From contig QHOM01000170.1 in the NCBI GenBank assembly GCA_003218785.1, forward strand, positions 1-5,369: a stretch of DNA of 5,369 bases, in the 5' to 3' direction. Below the pieces are notes generated by a model. The model searched no databases. It was not told where the DNA came from and was given only the letters and a program-made list of their open reading frames with translations. How positions within the stretch are numbered: the stretch's first letter is position 1; each line of letters opens with the position of its first letter. The stretch is from Verrucomicrobiota bacterium. GTDB taxonomy: Bacteria; Verrucomicrobiota; Verrucomicrobiia; Chthoniobacterales; UBA10450. Shown here piece after piece: positions 4,715 to 5,369 of this stretch. The position numbers and the translations under genes were made by a program.

Positions 4715-5369
4715 CTAGCGCACAATCGCACCAGCGTGGTTGCGCTTTGTGGCTTCAGCCAATGCCGCACCTTTTTTCCGATCGTTAATCACAAACGTGT
4801 TGTTTTCTCCCACAGTTGACCACGGTCCGTGCGGCACCTCACTAAAGTCCACAAACCGCCAGTCGGTCACATCCATTTCTCTCACTCCGAGGTAGTCCCG
4901 CACGGCGGGCGAAACATCGAGACCGGCGCCTTTGTTAAGATTCGGTTTTGGCCGTTCATTGCCAAACACGTATTGCCAGTGATCGGTGCGGAAAGGTCCA
5001 GCGTCTTCCCATTGGGCATAAACCGTCCGATTCCCTTTACGGATGGCCACCCATCGATCTTTGCAGGTGGAAATGGCCGGGCCCTGGTATGCTTCCTTAA
5101 ACCACGGAACAACGCGAGGGGCTTCCGGCCGGTGCCCTGTGTTTGCCTTGTCGCTGTAAGGAAGCGCGCAGTAAAATGGATTCTGCCGAGGCGTGAATTT
5201 TACGGGAATGTAATTACTCCGGTGGCTGGGGTTGGGGTCGTCAAAGCCACCGTAGTTTCTCGTCCAATTTTTGTCCCAGGAGCTCGTGCGGTTCGGAACG
5301 GGATTATTTCCGCTCGGTTGCTCGCCGATCCAAAAGACGGTCGTCACAATATTCTTCTTCCATGGATAC
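4715..5369 (-). CDS. Hypothetical protein with RlpA-like double-psi beta-barrel features (5' truncated by window)
   Basis: The minus-strand frame is open to the window edge. The GTG at 5347 is unlikely to be the true start, because in-frame residues YPWKKNI precede it without a break. About 218 residues are visible, so any signal peptide is outside. Counting from that GTG, the first 90 residues are rich in Asn, Pro, Trp and Tyr (NNPVPN, NYGGFDDPNP, FTPRQNPFYCALPYSD), which suggests an exported protein. The core then reads DRWVAIRKGNRTVYAQWEDAGPF (97-119), GAGLDVSPAVRDYLG (140-154) and DWRFVDF (162-168). That order matches the RlpA-like fold, where a D-x-GPF loop is followed by a D-(L/V)-SP-A-x-x-x-LG helix. 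The RlpA catalytic Asp aligns with D115; no matching His motif was seen. Two Cys (60, 95) may pair. I do not recognise a named gene; peptidoglycan or carbohydrate binding is a guess. Confidence 0.75.
   Translation of the reverse strand, partial: YPWKKNIVTTVFWIGEQPSGNNPVPNRTSSWDKNWTRNYGGFDDPNPSHRSNYIPVKFTPRQNPFYCALPYSDKANTGHRPEAPRVVPWFKEAYQGPAISTCKDRWVAIRKGNRTVYAQWEDAGPFRTDHWQYVFGNERPKPNLNKGAGLDVSPAVRDYLGVREMDVTDWRFVDFSEVPHGPWSTVGENNTFVINDRKKGAALAEATKRNHAGAIVR

Noticed and set aside
4477..4788. A + strand ORF of 103 codons preceded by GAGGAGG
   Set aside because: The frame runs through the dehydrogenase-like remnant on the other strand, through palindromic repeat copy B and into the end of the rightmost gene. 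Its translation shows no family features, so the purine run is probably chance.

Overview
The window most resembles a piece of a soil-type Verrucomicrobiota chromosome (Spartobacteria / Chthoniobacterales / Udaeobacter-like). This is an inference from the moderate GC content, the long intergenic stretches packed with short palindromic and phased repeats, the absence of clear Shine-Dalgarno sequences at the visible starts, and the secreted protein family at the right end. No marker gene in the window settles the taxonomy. It reads as ordinary chromosomal housekeeping sequence; I see no phage, integrase, transposase, CRISPR array or toxin-antitoxin pair.

Layout, left to right. (1) 2-1321, + strand: C-terminal half of an M1-family zinc aminopeptidase, cut by the window start. 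(2) 1317-1490: a convergent intergenic stretch of repeats. A palindromic element supplies the aminopeptidase stop codon, followed by a small hairpin and a 10-nt-phased repeat that runs up to the next gene. (3) 1491-1976, - strand: a GNAT N-acetyltransferase with a reasonable sigma70-like promoter. (4) 1977-2179: a divergent intergenic region with AATCG-type and ATTCGTG-type short repeats. (5) 2180-2353, + strand: a 57-codon rpmH (ribosomal protein bL34), with no rnpA after it. (6) 2464-2536, + strand: tRNA-Lys(CTT). (7) 2568-2643: hairpin-rich repeat sequence between the tRNA and the end of nadE. (8) 2645-4330, - strand: glutamine-dependent NAD+ synthetase with an in-frame, hairpin-rich insertion of about 19 codons. 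(9) 4331-4714: no intact gene. It holds a 51-codon remnant whose last 20 residues look like the C-terminus of a PQQ/sorbosone-type sugar dehydrogenase, a GAAA-loop hairpin and a second copy of the palindromic element. (10) 4715-5369, - strand: a partial protein of unknown function with a region resembling the RlpA-like double-psi beta-barrel, cut by the window end.

The genes do not form one pathway or operon: strands alternate and each gene sits between repeat-filled gaps. The only plausible shared transcript is rpmH with tRNA-Lys, both + strand and 110 bp apart. I found no convincing new multi-gene system. The best leads are the repeat ecology: a palindromic family that has contributed a stop codon, and a palindrome-rich insertion kept in frame inside an essential enzyme. 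The isolated rpmH is also notable.
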